Shown here one piece after another: positions 1 to 6,700 of a DNA stretch of 9,839 nt (within the stretch, counting starts at the first letter, position 1; each line of letters begins with the position of its first letter). Origin of the DNA: UBA1219 sp045601425 (GTDB lineage Bacteria; Bacteroidota; Bacteroidia; Bacteroidales; P3); contig JAZRZP010000018.1 of NCBI GenBank assembly GCA_045601425.1, forward strand, positions 1-9,839, in the 5' to 3' direction. Position numbers and translations under genes: made by a program. Under the pieces are notes generated by a model that saw only the letters and a program-made list of their open reading frames with translations, was not told the origin of the DNA and searched no databases.

Positions 1-1134
1 AACTTGGGGGGTAGCTTGGGGGGGTTCTGTCACTTTTGCCCTTGGAATGTGTACTGTCACACCTCCACAATTTTCCTCAAACGAAGGCAGTTCAAGTCCG
101 GCCTCTGTAAATGCCTTATCGACACGCCAGATGCCCCTACCCCAGGCCTCGATGAAACCTGCAAGGAAAAACACCTGGGCTATCAGTTGGTTGCGGGGAC
201 GCGAATTGTGCTCTTCGCGGAGCGACTCGGCAGTCATACCGTCAATCAGTCCTCCCTCATTCCAGAGCCTGATGTAATCATCGTACACCTTCATTTGGGT
301 GTGTACCCCCCGATAGTCGCGATGGGCTATGGCATTGCAGATAAGCTCTCGGAGCGCTTCGTCGGGAATCTCAAGTTGTTCGATGCGTTGCAAACCTTCG
401 TAGCGTATAAGCGAATTGAGGTATTTGCCTTTCAGCAAGTCCATGACGGCATCCGGCATCATGATAAGGCAAGTGCTCACCTCGTCCTGATACATCAAGT
501 CGGCCTCATCGTTGTGAAACCTACCGATGCGAAACACGGCTCCGACAAAATGCTTCTGCACATCCTTGCCAAAGAGAAGCATGGCGGCATGGGTGAGATG
601 CCCATCTGCATCAATGAGTTTGAGGTTGCTCAAAATACGCTCATGCGAGAGACCAAGCATACTTTCGGGCAGACGTCCGCAACGGATGCCACGCCTGACG
701 AAATACTCCACGGCTTCGGGATTGACATCAGCCATACTGGTGTTGGGGATAGACAGGGAATCCCAAGTGTGATGGTTTTTCTGAAGAAGGAAGTTTTCGA
801 GAGCTATGCCGGTAAGTTCCTGCAACGTGCTGCCCGAACGGTAATAGAACTTGCCTTTGAAAGCAACCGGGGCGTTGGACGGCTTCACACCTATAGACAG
901 ATAGTTTTTGCCGTCCTGAATGCAGAGATTGACATCAACCACCAATCCCATAGTCATGGCTATCTTGTTGGGAATGTCCTCCATCATTCGCTTGGCATTG
1001 TCAAGACCAACCACACATCCTTCATCGTTTATGCCGACAAAGAGTGTACCGCCTTTGGCATTGGCGAAGCCACAAATCCATTTCAGGTATTCGTCACGCC
1101 ACGTCTCCTTATATTCTATGATCTGCGATTCCAT
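1..1134 (-). CDS. AlbA/Schlafen-type ATP-binding protein, C-terminus cut by window edge
   Basis: Reading the minus strand from the ATG at 1134 gives 378 codons with no stop before base 1, so the gene is partial at its 3' end. Residues about 1-115 match the AlbA_2 (Schlafen AAA_4) domain: an early E-Y-K and the stretch NAKGGTLFVGI near residues 25-35. Residues about 255-345 look like a GHKL-type ATPase (HATPase_c_4): ELICNAIAHRDY (263-274, N-box-like), NEGGL (292-296) and WGRGI (331-335). The last visible residues, PPQATPQV, look like the start of the TPQ-repeat linker that in this family often precedes a winged helix. The start lies 4 bases after the stop of the helicase gene, so it is the third gene of the operon. 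Such proteins are usually annotated as ATP-binding proteins or putative transcriptional regulators; some accompany defence or mobile genes. A regulatory or accessory role here is inference. Family call is firm, function is not. Confidence 0.88.
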   Translation of the reverse strand, partial: MESQIIEYKETWRDEYLKWICGFANAKGGTLFVGINDEGCVVGLDNAKRMMEDIPNKIAMTMGLVVDVNLCIQDGKNYLSIGVKPSNAPVAFKGKFYYRSGSTLQELTGIALENFLLQKNHHTWDSLSIPNTSMADVNPEAVEYFVRRGIRCGRLPESMLGLSHERILSNLKLIDADGHLTHAAMLLFGKDVQKHFVGAVFRIGRFHNDEADLMYQDEVSTCLIMMPDAVMDLLKGKYLNSLIRYEGLQRIEQLEIPDEALRELICNAIAHRDYRGVHTQMKVYDDYIRLWNEGGLIDGMTAESLREEHNSRPRNQLIAQVFFLAGFIEAWGRGIWRVDKAFTEAGLELPSFEENCGGVTVHIPRAKVTEPPQATPQV

Positions 1135-1138
1135 ACTG

Positions 1139-4100
1139 TTATTCAAATGTTTCGGATGTGACGATGATTGGGTCATCGGCATTGCCCTCCTTTTCGATAC
1201 GGTCTTTCGAAATATGATATTTATCGTAGAAATTTTCAATGACAGGGAGAATCTCTGGTGCATGCTGGGCAAGGCGGCTTCCATCCTTTGTCATACGGGT
1301 AATCTTCTGCTTAAGCTGATTCATACCTTTAGTGAGTTGGTTGTAAACGCCGGCACCGATATATTCCTCCAACACAAGAATCTTTTCGTAAACCTCATCA
1401 TTGCGGAAAGCTCGCTTCAGTTCGCGGATAAGCGCCATAGCCTTGGTTCCGTTATCGTTTTTCCTTGCTCCCAAAGAAGGTGCGGTATTTCCGGCCTCAA
1501 CATCTGCAAGATAGGCGTTGAATGCCTTTTCCACTTGGGTGTAATGGACACCTTTCACTGCTTCAAAATCACCCGTAGGTTCGTCTTTCTTGGCACGCAG
1601 AATCTCTGCTGCATCAACAAACTCAATACTCTCTGGCTGATTATCACCAACCACCTTATAGAATTGGCTCTTTTGACCTTTTGTGATATATACAATACTT
1701 GTCTTGCTCTCTACCTCAACCTCTGCATTTTCCGGTTTACGGACAGTGCGGCTCTTGGCCGGGAGAGCCTTGATACGTTGATAGAGTTTGCGATCGGTGG
1801 CATAGAGCTCACGGATTTCGCGCAGGAGTTCTAACTGCTTGTCGATGCGATCACGCACATTTTCATCGAAAAGTTTGAAGGTGTGCAGCACTTCCTGACG
1901 GGAATAGATTTGGGCATCCTCACCAAGTGCGGCATGGAAACCTTGCAGTTTCAGCAAGGCATTCTGATAGAGTTTGATTTCTTGGTTGCCTTCAGCCGAT
2001 GGGTAAAACATGTAATTATAGATACAATCTGCCACCGAACCGATTCGGTTGACACGGCCAATACGTTGCATCAATCGCGTGGCGTTCCATGGCGAGTCGT
2101 AATTGACAATCACATTTGAACGATGCAGGTTCACGCCTTCAGCCAACACATCGGAGGTGAGGATAATGTTGTACGCATTGAGTTTCTCGCCTTTCTTGTA
2201 GTTGGCATCGAAATTTTTCTGAATGTTTGGAAGCTGGGCTTTACGGTTGGCCGCACTCACAAACAGGACATCCTCCCGATTAAGGCGTTTCTTTAGTTGT
2301 TCCGTAAGGTAGTTAAGGGTATCAACACTCTCGGAAAAGATAACCAACTTGCCTGTCTCGTTTTTCTTCTTGTCGAACAATTCACCATTCAAAAGCTTGA
2401 TAAATTCGTCAAGTTTAGGGTCAGCTTCTCCAATGGCATCCCATCGCTGGCAGAGTTCGTCAGCTTTTTTCACATCACTCTTAAGCATCTCAAGAAAAAC
2501 AGGTTCAAAATCAGAAACATGATAGACGAAATCAGACTTATCAAGACCTTTTTCAGCAATTTTTTCGATAATCTCGTCCAGTTCCATATCTTTGGCCAAC
2601 ATGCCTTTCACGTCAAAATCAGGAGCAATGAGGATTTTGTCTTGGTTGAACATGTCAATCATGTCCTGAGTGATTTTCCTGAAAGTATGCAAAGACTTCT
2701 TGAAAGCATGGAAACTGCTCTCCAGACGTTTCACCATGTGGACGCGGTAGATTGCAGCAAGAAGGTTGGCAATATGTTCGGCTTGCTTGTACTTTTTCTT
2801 GGCTTCACCGGATAGGAATTCGATGGCACGGTAGCGGGCATAATCAAGACCGGAACCAGTAGGATTCGTATCTGCGTCTTTGGTATCGGTCAGAAGCGTC
2901 ATGGTTTCACCAAAGAGTGCTGAGAGATTATCATTCAACTCATACATACACTCATTGGGTTGCTCGATGTGGGGAAACTTGATACCTTGTCGGTCAAGGT
3001 CGGCATTGTATTCAGGATTGTTCTGCAAATTCTTGCGTGTTCGGCGAACGAGAATCTTGTCGAGGACTTCGGTACGCATCTGTTCATAAATCGCATCCAC
3101 TTCCTTGGTGAGATTCTGCAGTTTGATTGGATCCGATGCATTGAAACGCTCTTTCATGATTTCCTTATATCGCTTAATCCATGGCTGAAACTTAATGTTC
3201 AGGTTGCCTATGCCATCAATATTTGACATGCGGGCATCTTGGAACAGCAGGAGAAGATTAAGAAAATCTTCAGGACGATTATTGAGAGGTGTTGCCGAAA
3301 GGAGCATCACCTTCTTCTGCACGCCCTCAACCATCCCTTCGTTGATACGTGGAGCCTTGCATATACGTTGAAGTTCATCATAGCGCTCGGCTGAATCCGA
3401 ACGGAAGTTATGGGCTTCATCAACCAAAATAAGGTCAAACTCTTCGGCTGACTTATAATTGTTTTTGCCTTCAAGAACCTTGTCAAGACTGCCATTACTG
3501 ATGAACTGCGTATATTTCTTATCAATTCCAAAGTCTTTGAAAGTATCCTTCCAGTTGTCTTCTACCGCTGGCGGATATACCACAAGCACATTGGTATTCT
3601 TGCCGTTCTCTTCAATAAAACGCTTGGCAATCATAGCTCCCACAACGGTTTTACCCGTACCTACCACATCGGCAAGGAAGAATCCATTATATTCTTTAAG
3701 CATCTGATAGCCTTGAATAACAGCGTCTTTCTGATATTTAAGTTCCATATAGCCTTCAGGAAGCGATGTGGTAAAGTTGTCCTCCACCTGATCACCAAAG
3801 GCATCAATGAGTACCTTGATATAAAGCTCGTATGGAGTTGGCATACCGTCAAGATAGGTCTTCTTGCGGATAATCGCAATATCATCGGGCGACAATGGAA
3901 TTGATTCTTCCCAAAGGTTCCAAAATTCTTTATGGCAATAATCGACATCAGCAAAATCCTTCATGGCAACGTTGAGTTCATAACGGGGAGGTTGCGTAAT
4001 ACCAAGACCGGATTCGGAGATGTTGGACGAACCCATGATAACCCAACCATCCGTGTTTTCGTTGTGATTTTCAGGCAAACAGAGATAGAATTTTGCATGA

Positions 4101-4489
4101 AGGTTTTTCGATTTGTCAATGCGTATTTCCACCTTCCCGCTTGCAAGGTCTTCACAAAGTTGGAGAATGCCTTGCTCCACCTCTTCACTGTATTTTGCTC
4201 CAATAACATCGTTGATGAAATCCTGAGTAAACTGAGCCTTCGCTTCATCCTCACCTTCCAACATCAGCAGACTCTTATCATGCTTGCGGAAGATGTCGTC
4301 AATATTGATACCTACAAGTATCCTGATGACTTGTACATTCTCTAAGTGCTTGCGAAGTTTAAAGTAACCCGATGAGCGAAAATAGCCTGCGACAGCCAAA
4401 AAAGCATGAAAGTCGTGCATATTTTCGGAAATGCCTTTGAACTTATCAAAAAGTGAAGTATCGACGTTATTGAAGAATTTACTATTCAT
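1139..4489 (-). CDS. Phospholipase D-like nuclease / SNF2-RapA-type helicase fusion protein
   Basis: A 1116-residue protein. The N-terminal part (about 1-195) is a PLD-like module with HAK (131-133) and DGWVIMGSSN (147-156), the H-x-K and GSxN elements of a PLD active site; the Asp normally a few residues after the Lys is displaced by an insertion. A superfamily 2 helicase core of SNF2/RapA type follows: Walker A DVVGTGKT (274-281), DEAH (357-360), SAT (398-400), and in the second lobe DVLAEGVNLH (780-789) and the arginine-finger motif QRIGRVNRIG (808-817). A long insert (about 430-700) separates the lobes, and residues after about 850 show no domain I recognise. PLD nucleases and SNF2 helicases recur in bacterial defence systems (in DISARM they are separate proteins, DrmC and DrmD). 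The likely activity is ATP-driven translocation on duplex nucleic acid coupled to a phosphodiesterase. It is the middle gene, 5 bases after the DUF2130 gene. Domain calls are strong; the biological role is inferred. Confidence 0.93.
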   Translation of the reverse strand: MNSKFFNNVDTSLFDKFKGISENMHDFHAFLAVAGYFRSSGYFKLRKHLENVQVIRILVGINIDDIFRKHDKSLLMLEGEDEAKAQFTQDFINDVIGAKYSEEVEQGILQLCEDLASGKVEIRIDKSKNLHAKFYLCLPENHNENTDGWVIMGSSNISESGLGITQPPRYELNVAMKDFADVDYCHKEFWNLWEESIPLSPDDIAIIRKKTYLDGMPTPYELYIKVLIDAFGDQVEDNFTTSLPEGYMELKYQKDAVIQGYQMLKEYNGFFLADVVGTGKTVVGAMIAKRFIEENGKNTNVLVVYPPAVEDNWKDTFKDFGIDKKYTQFISNGSLDKVLEGKNNYKSAEEFDLILVDEAHNFRSDSAERYDELQRICKAPRINEGMVEGVQKKVMLLSATPLNNRPEDFLNLLLLFQDARMSNIDGIGNLNIKFQPWIKRYKEIMKERFNASDPIKLQNLTKEVDAIYEQMRTEVLDKILVRRTRKNLQNNPEYNADLDRQGIKFPHIEQPNECMYELNDNLSALFGETMTLLTDTKDADTNPTGSGLDYARYRAIEFLSGEAKKKYKQAEHIANLLAAIYRVHMVKRLESSFHAFKKSLHTFRKITQDMIDMFNQDKILIAPDFDVKGMLAKDMELDEIIEKIAEKGLDKSDFVYHVSDFEPVFLEMLKSDVKKADELCQRWDAIGEADPKLDEFIKLLNGELFDKKKNETGKLVIFSESVDTLNYLTEQLKKRLNREDVLFVSAANRKAQLPNIQKNFDANYKKGEKLNAYNIILTSDVLAEGVNLHRSNVIVNYDSPWNATRLMQRIGRVNRIGSVADCIYNYMFYPSAEGNQEIKLYQNALLKLQGFHAALGEDAQIYSRQEVLHTFKLFDENVRDRIDKQLELLREIRELYATDRKLYQRIKALPAKSRTVRKPENAEVEVESKTSIVYITKGQKSQFYKVVGDNQPESIEFVDAAEILRAKKDEPTGDFEAVKGVHYTQVEKAFNAYLADVEAGNTAPSLGARKNDNGTKAMALIRELKRAFRNDEVYEKILVLEEYIGAGVYNQLTKGMNQLKQKITRMTKDGSRLAQHAPEILPVIENFYDKYHISKDRIEKEGNADDPIIVTSETFE

Positions 4490-4494
4490 TTTGT

Positions 4495-5880
4495 TTAGTA
4501 TTGGCGTTTATATTGTTCGTTGAATTTCTGTGCCATGGTGGGGTTGTTTCTGGTCAGTTTTTTGATGGAGAGGTCCTGCGCCTTGTCGTTGGCGAGACGT
4601 AAGTTCCTTTCCGAGCCTTGCAGGCTGTCTTTTACCTTTTGCAGGTGTTCGATGGTTTTGTCGATTTCCTCGATTGCCTTTGCGAATTTCTCGGATGCCA
4701 GACGGTAGTTGTTCCCGAATTTCTCCTTGAATTCGTTTATGTCGTCCTCGAAATGGGTGATGTCTATGTTCTGTTTTTTCACGAGAGACAATTCCCTCTT
4801 GTATTCGGCGGAGTGCATGGCGGCATTGCGCAGCAGCGTTATCATGGGTAAGAAGCACTGCGGACGGACGACGTACATTTTGGGATATTTGTGCGATACG
4901 TCAACGATGCCGGCATTGTATATTTCGCTGTCAGGTTCGAGCAGAGAAACCAGCACGGCGTATTCGCAGCCTTTTGCCTGCCTGTCTTTGTCAAGTTTGG
5001 AGAAAAAGTCCTCGTTCTTGTGCTTGGTGGCAGTCTGGTCAGCTTCGTTTTTCATCTCGAACATTATCGAAATGTATTCCTGTCCGTCGTCGGTGAAGTC
5101 GCGGAATATGTAGTCGCCCTTGCTGCCCTGGCTGGCATCGTTGTCCTTGGCAAAGTACGCTTTCGGAAATCCCAAGGCGCGGGCTTGTTCGAAGGTGAGT
5201 TCACAATGCTGTTCAAGAGTTTCGCCAATCATTTTCGTTGACATTCTTGCCTTGAGGTCCTTGTAGAATGAGATGACTTCGTCCTTGTCCTTCAGCTGAA
5301 TGTCGTAGCTGTCCTTCATGTTTTTGAGTTTCAGTTCGGTGTTTTGTGCGGCTTGGTTGATTTCGGCTTTCAGCTGGACTATTTCGTTCTGTTGTGTTGC
5401 AAGTTCTTTGTCCTTTTCGGCGACGGCGGTTTGTACTGCCAGTGTCTTGGCCTGCTCTCCGGAGGCGATCTGGTGTCTCAGGGAATCGACGGCTTTGCTG
5501 TATTCCCGTTCCCGGTTGGCACGTTCGATTTCCATTTCGTTGATTCGCTTCTCCACTTCCTGCACGGCAGTGGTGACGGCGAGTTTCCGCTCGCTCTCGC
5601 TCATGCCGAGTTTGTTTTCCAGTTCGGTGATGCGTTTTTTCAATTCGTTTTCCGAGTTGCTGTGAGCCCTCTCGCTTTCGGCCATGGCCAGTTCGTTTTC
5701 TGCTTTCATGCGGCTCCTGATGTCTTCCATGCGGCGGGTAATCTCGCTTTCAAGGACATCGTCGCGTATCTGCTGCACTATGGCTGCGTATGCCGTTTCG
5801 TCAATGTTGAATCTGGTGCCGCAAGTGGGACAAACGATTTTGTGGTCGGTTCCGGTAAATGTACTTTTTTGTTCAGTCAT
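4495..5880 (-). CDS. DUF2130 family protein: coiled coil plus PD-(D/E)XK-like nuclease core
   Basis: I place the start at the ATG at 5880 (protein begins MTEQKSTFTG, 461 residues). An in-frame ATG at 5979 exists, but it lies upstream of the promoter -7 box, and the 33 extra residues look like leader sequence. A CPTC pair at residues 17-20 is half of a zinc-ribbon-like knuckle. Residues about 35-215 are rich in Glu, Lys, Arg and Ala in heptad-like order and should form a long coiled coil. Residues about 216-345 hold the DUF2130 core: GETLEQHCE (219-227), KGD (254-256) and MFEMKNE (273-279), with the spacing of a PD-(D/E)XK nuclease active site (D256, E275, K277). A second helical region (about 355-430) follows and the C-terminus is basic. 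The layout recalls RmuC-like proteins, and a DNA-cleaving or DNA-binding role is plausible but unproven. As first gene of the operon it ends 5 bases before the helicase start. Confidence 0.88.
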   Translation of the reverse strand: MTEQKSTFTGTDHKIVCPTCGTRFNIDETAYAAIVQQIRDDVLESEITRRMEDIRSRMKAENELAMAESERAHSNSENELKKRITELENKLGMSESERKLAVTTAVQEVEKRINEMEIERANREREYSKAVDSLRHQIASGEQAKTLAVQTAVAEKDKELATQQNEIVQLKAEINQAAQNTELKLKNMKDSYDIQLKDKDEVISFYKDLKARMSTKMIGETLEQHCELTFEQARALGFPKAYFAKDNDASQGSKGDYIFRDFTDDGQEYISIMFEMKNEADQTATKHKNEDFFSKLDKDRQAKGCEYAVLVSLLEPDSEIYNAGIVDVSHKYPKMYVVRPQCFLPMITLLRNAAMHSAEYKRELSLVKKQNIDITHFEDDINEFKEKFGNNYRLASEKFAKAIEEIDKTIEHLQKVKDSLQGSERNLRLANDKAQDLSIKKLTRNNPTMAQKFNEQYKRQY

Positions 5881-5927
5881 AATATTATTGTGTTTGATTG
5901 TTGATTCGATGCTTGAACTATGCGGTA

Positions 5928-5953
5928 CGTGCATGGGTACATGACCATGCACG
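5928..5953 (-). promoter_or_regulatory. Perfect 9-bp inverted repeat in the operon leader (operator or 5' hairpin)
   Basis: CGTGCATGG at 5928-5936 and its exact reverse complement CCATGCACG at 5945-5953 flank an 8-base loop. It lies between the predicted transcription start (about 5960) and the start codon of the DUF2130 gene. As DNA it could be an operator for a dimeric repressor just downstream of the promoter. As RNA it would form a stem-loop at the extreme 5' end of the mRNA, which could protect the transcript or modulate translation. Symmetry is directly visible; function is inference. Confidence 0.55.
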
Positions 5954-5966
5954 GCGTACAAGAATG

Positions 5967-5974
5967 CAAAGATA
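5967..5974 (-). promoter_or_regulatory. Promoter -7 element of the DUF2130-helicase-AlbA operon
   Basis: On the minus strand the bases read TATCTTTG, an exact match to the Bacteroidetes sigma-ABfr -7 consensus TAnnTTTG. No clear TTTG -33 box is seen at the usual 19-21 base spacing, so the promoter may be weak or need an activator. Transcription should start near 5960-5962, giving a leader of about 80 bases before the ATG at 5880. This placement also argues against the longer start at 5979. Confidence 0.6.
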
Positions 5975-6237
5975 CGCATTTTTTCTCACATGACGTCTTT
6001 TTTTTGTGATTTTTTTTTCTTCATCGGTATGAAAAAAGTGTGAACCATGCGGAAAAAAGAAAAACTTCACACGTTGGCCTCGAAAAATGTGCAAAAAATA
6101 ATTTTTTTGTCGGGTAAAAACATCTGAGTAATGTAAAAATACAAGGAAGCTATTGCTTTAATATTTTGTAAATCAGATTGTTGTGATTTTTTTAAGAAAA
6201 AAAACGAAAAAAACTTCTCCAATTCAAAAAAAAGTTG
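5975..6237. other. AT-rich divergent intergenic region
   Basis: This stretch between the two divergent promoters has no credible gene. It is dominated by A and T tracts, for example at 5998-6018, 6101-6108 and 6187-6210. A short phrase, TTGTGAT followed by a T run, occurs at 6004 and again at 6181. GTGTGAA at 6038-6044 is the exact reverse complement of TTCACAC at 6066-6072, with 21 bases between, too far apart for a convincing terminator. The A-tracts may bend DNA or act as UP-like elements for the flanking promoters; no riboswitch or small RNA is recognisable. Confidence 0.5.
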
Positions 6238-6245
6238 TAATTTTG
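6238..6245 (+). promoter_or_regulatory. rpsO promoter -7 element
   Basis: TAATTTTG is an exact match to the Bacteroidetes TAnnTTTG -7 box, preceded by A-rich DNA. The -33 position (about 6214-6217) reads CTTC and is only a weak match to TTTG. The start point should lie near 6251, leaving an A-rich leader of about 50 bases before rpsO with no obvious stable fold, so I see no S15 autoregulatory pseudoknot. Confidence 0.7.
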
Positions 6246-6303
6246 CAGTCCGATTGAAAAATAAAAATACGTAACAGAAAACATAAAAATAAAGAATTTA
6301 AAT

Positions 6304-6573
6304 ATGTATTTAACAGCAGAAAAGAAAAGAGAAATCTTTGCAAAGTACGGAAAAAATGAAAACGACAGCGGCTCGATAGAAGCACAGATTGCATTGTTCT
6401 CATTCAGAATACAGCACCTGACAGAACACGTAAAGGGAAGTCGTAAGGACCTGAGGACGGAACGTGCATTGGTTCACCTTGTAGGAAAACGCAGAAGACT
6501 GTTGGATTATCTCAAGGAACAGGACATTGAACGTTACCGTAACATTGTCAAGGAGTTGAATTTAAGAAAATAG
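6304..6573 (+). CDS. rpsO: 30S ribosomal protein S15
   Basis: The 89-residue product is the normal length for bacterial S15 (uS15) and matches it throughout. It has an early helix (LTAEKKREIFAKYG), then the conserved segment GSIEAQIALFSFRIQHLTEH (23-42), which is the core that binds the 16S rRNA central-domain junction, and the KGSRKDLRTERALVHLVGKR loop and helix (44-63), ending with LLDYLKEQDIERY. S15 is a primary binder that nucleates assembly of the 30S platform. The gene has its own exact TAnnTTTG promoter and a terminator 30 bases after its stop. It sits just upstream of pnp, the widely conserved rpsO-pnp arrangement. The start at 6304 follows an A-rich leader without a strong Shine-Dalgarno, as is usual in Bacteroidetes. 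Nothing is broken or unusual. Confidence 0.98.
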   Translation: MYLTAEKKREIFAKYGKNENDSGSIEAQIALFSFRIQHLTEHVKGSRKDLRTERALVHLVGKRRRLLDYLKEQDIERYRNIVKELNLRK

Positions 6574-6602
6574 TTTTTCATATTTATTTGGTTATGGTTG
6601 AA

Positions 6603-6629
6603 GGCAATTAGAGTCTAATTGCCTTTTTT
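6603..6629 (+). terminator. Intrinsic terminator after rpsO
   Basis: GGCAATTAG (6603-6611) pairs perfectly with CTAATTGCC (6615-6623) across a 3-base loop, and six T residues follow (6624-6629). It separates rpsO from pnp, so pnp depends on read-through or on a promoter that I cannot clearly identify in the short gap. Confidence 0.93.
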
Positions 6630-6650
6630 CGTATAAGAAAGTTAAGTTAA

Positions 6651-6673
6651 GGCATGCATGACGATTGTATGCC
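6651..6673 (+). promoter_or_regulatory. Hairpin in the pnp leader
   Basis: GGCATGCA (6651-6658) can pair with TGTATGCC (6666-6673) as 8 bp with one G-U, around a 7-base loop, ending 27 bases before the pnp start codon. In enterobacteria PNPase autoregulates its mRNA through a leader stem-loop cleaved by RNase III. This hairpin is a candidate for an analogous element, or it may simply stabilise the 5' end. It has no T tail, so it is not a terminator. Confidence 0.4.
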
Positions 6674-6700
6674 ATTGTTGAAAATAAAAGAAGTAATAAG

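Noticed and set aside
4..1161. Long 385-residue open frame on the + strand
   Set aside because: Antisense to a clear AlbA/HATPase gene on the minus strand with recognisable motifs; the + strand protein has no family features.
920..1834. 304-residue + strand frame
   Set aside because: Overlaps the AlbA and helicase genes antisense; composition is that of a shadow frame.
5881..5979. 33-residue N-terminal extension of the DUF2130 protein
   Set aside because: Starts upstream of the predicted transcription start and covers the leader inverted repeat; the family-like sequence begins after the ATG at 5880.
6038..6072. GTGTGAA/TTCACAC pair as a terminator or hairpin
   Set aside because: Only 7 bp with a 21-base loop and no directly following T run; too weak to call as a terminator.
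6252..6303. S15 autoregulatory leader RNA
   Set aside because: The leader is short, A-rich and has no stem or pseudoknot that I can draw.
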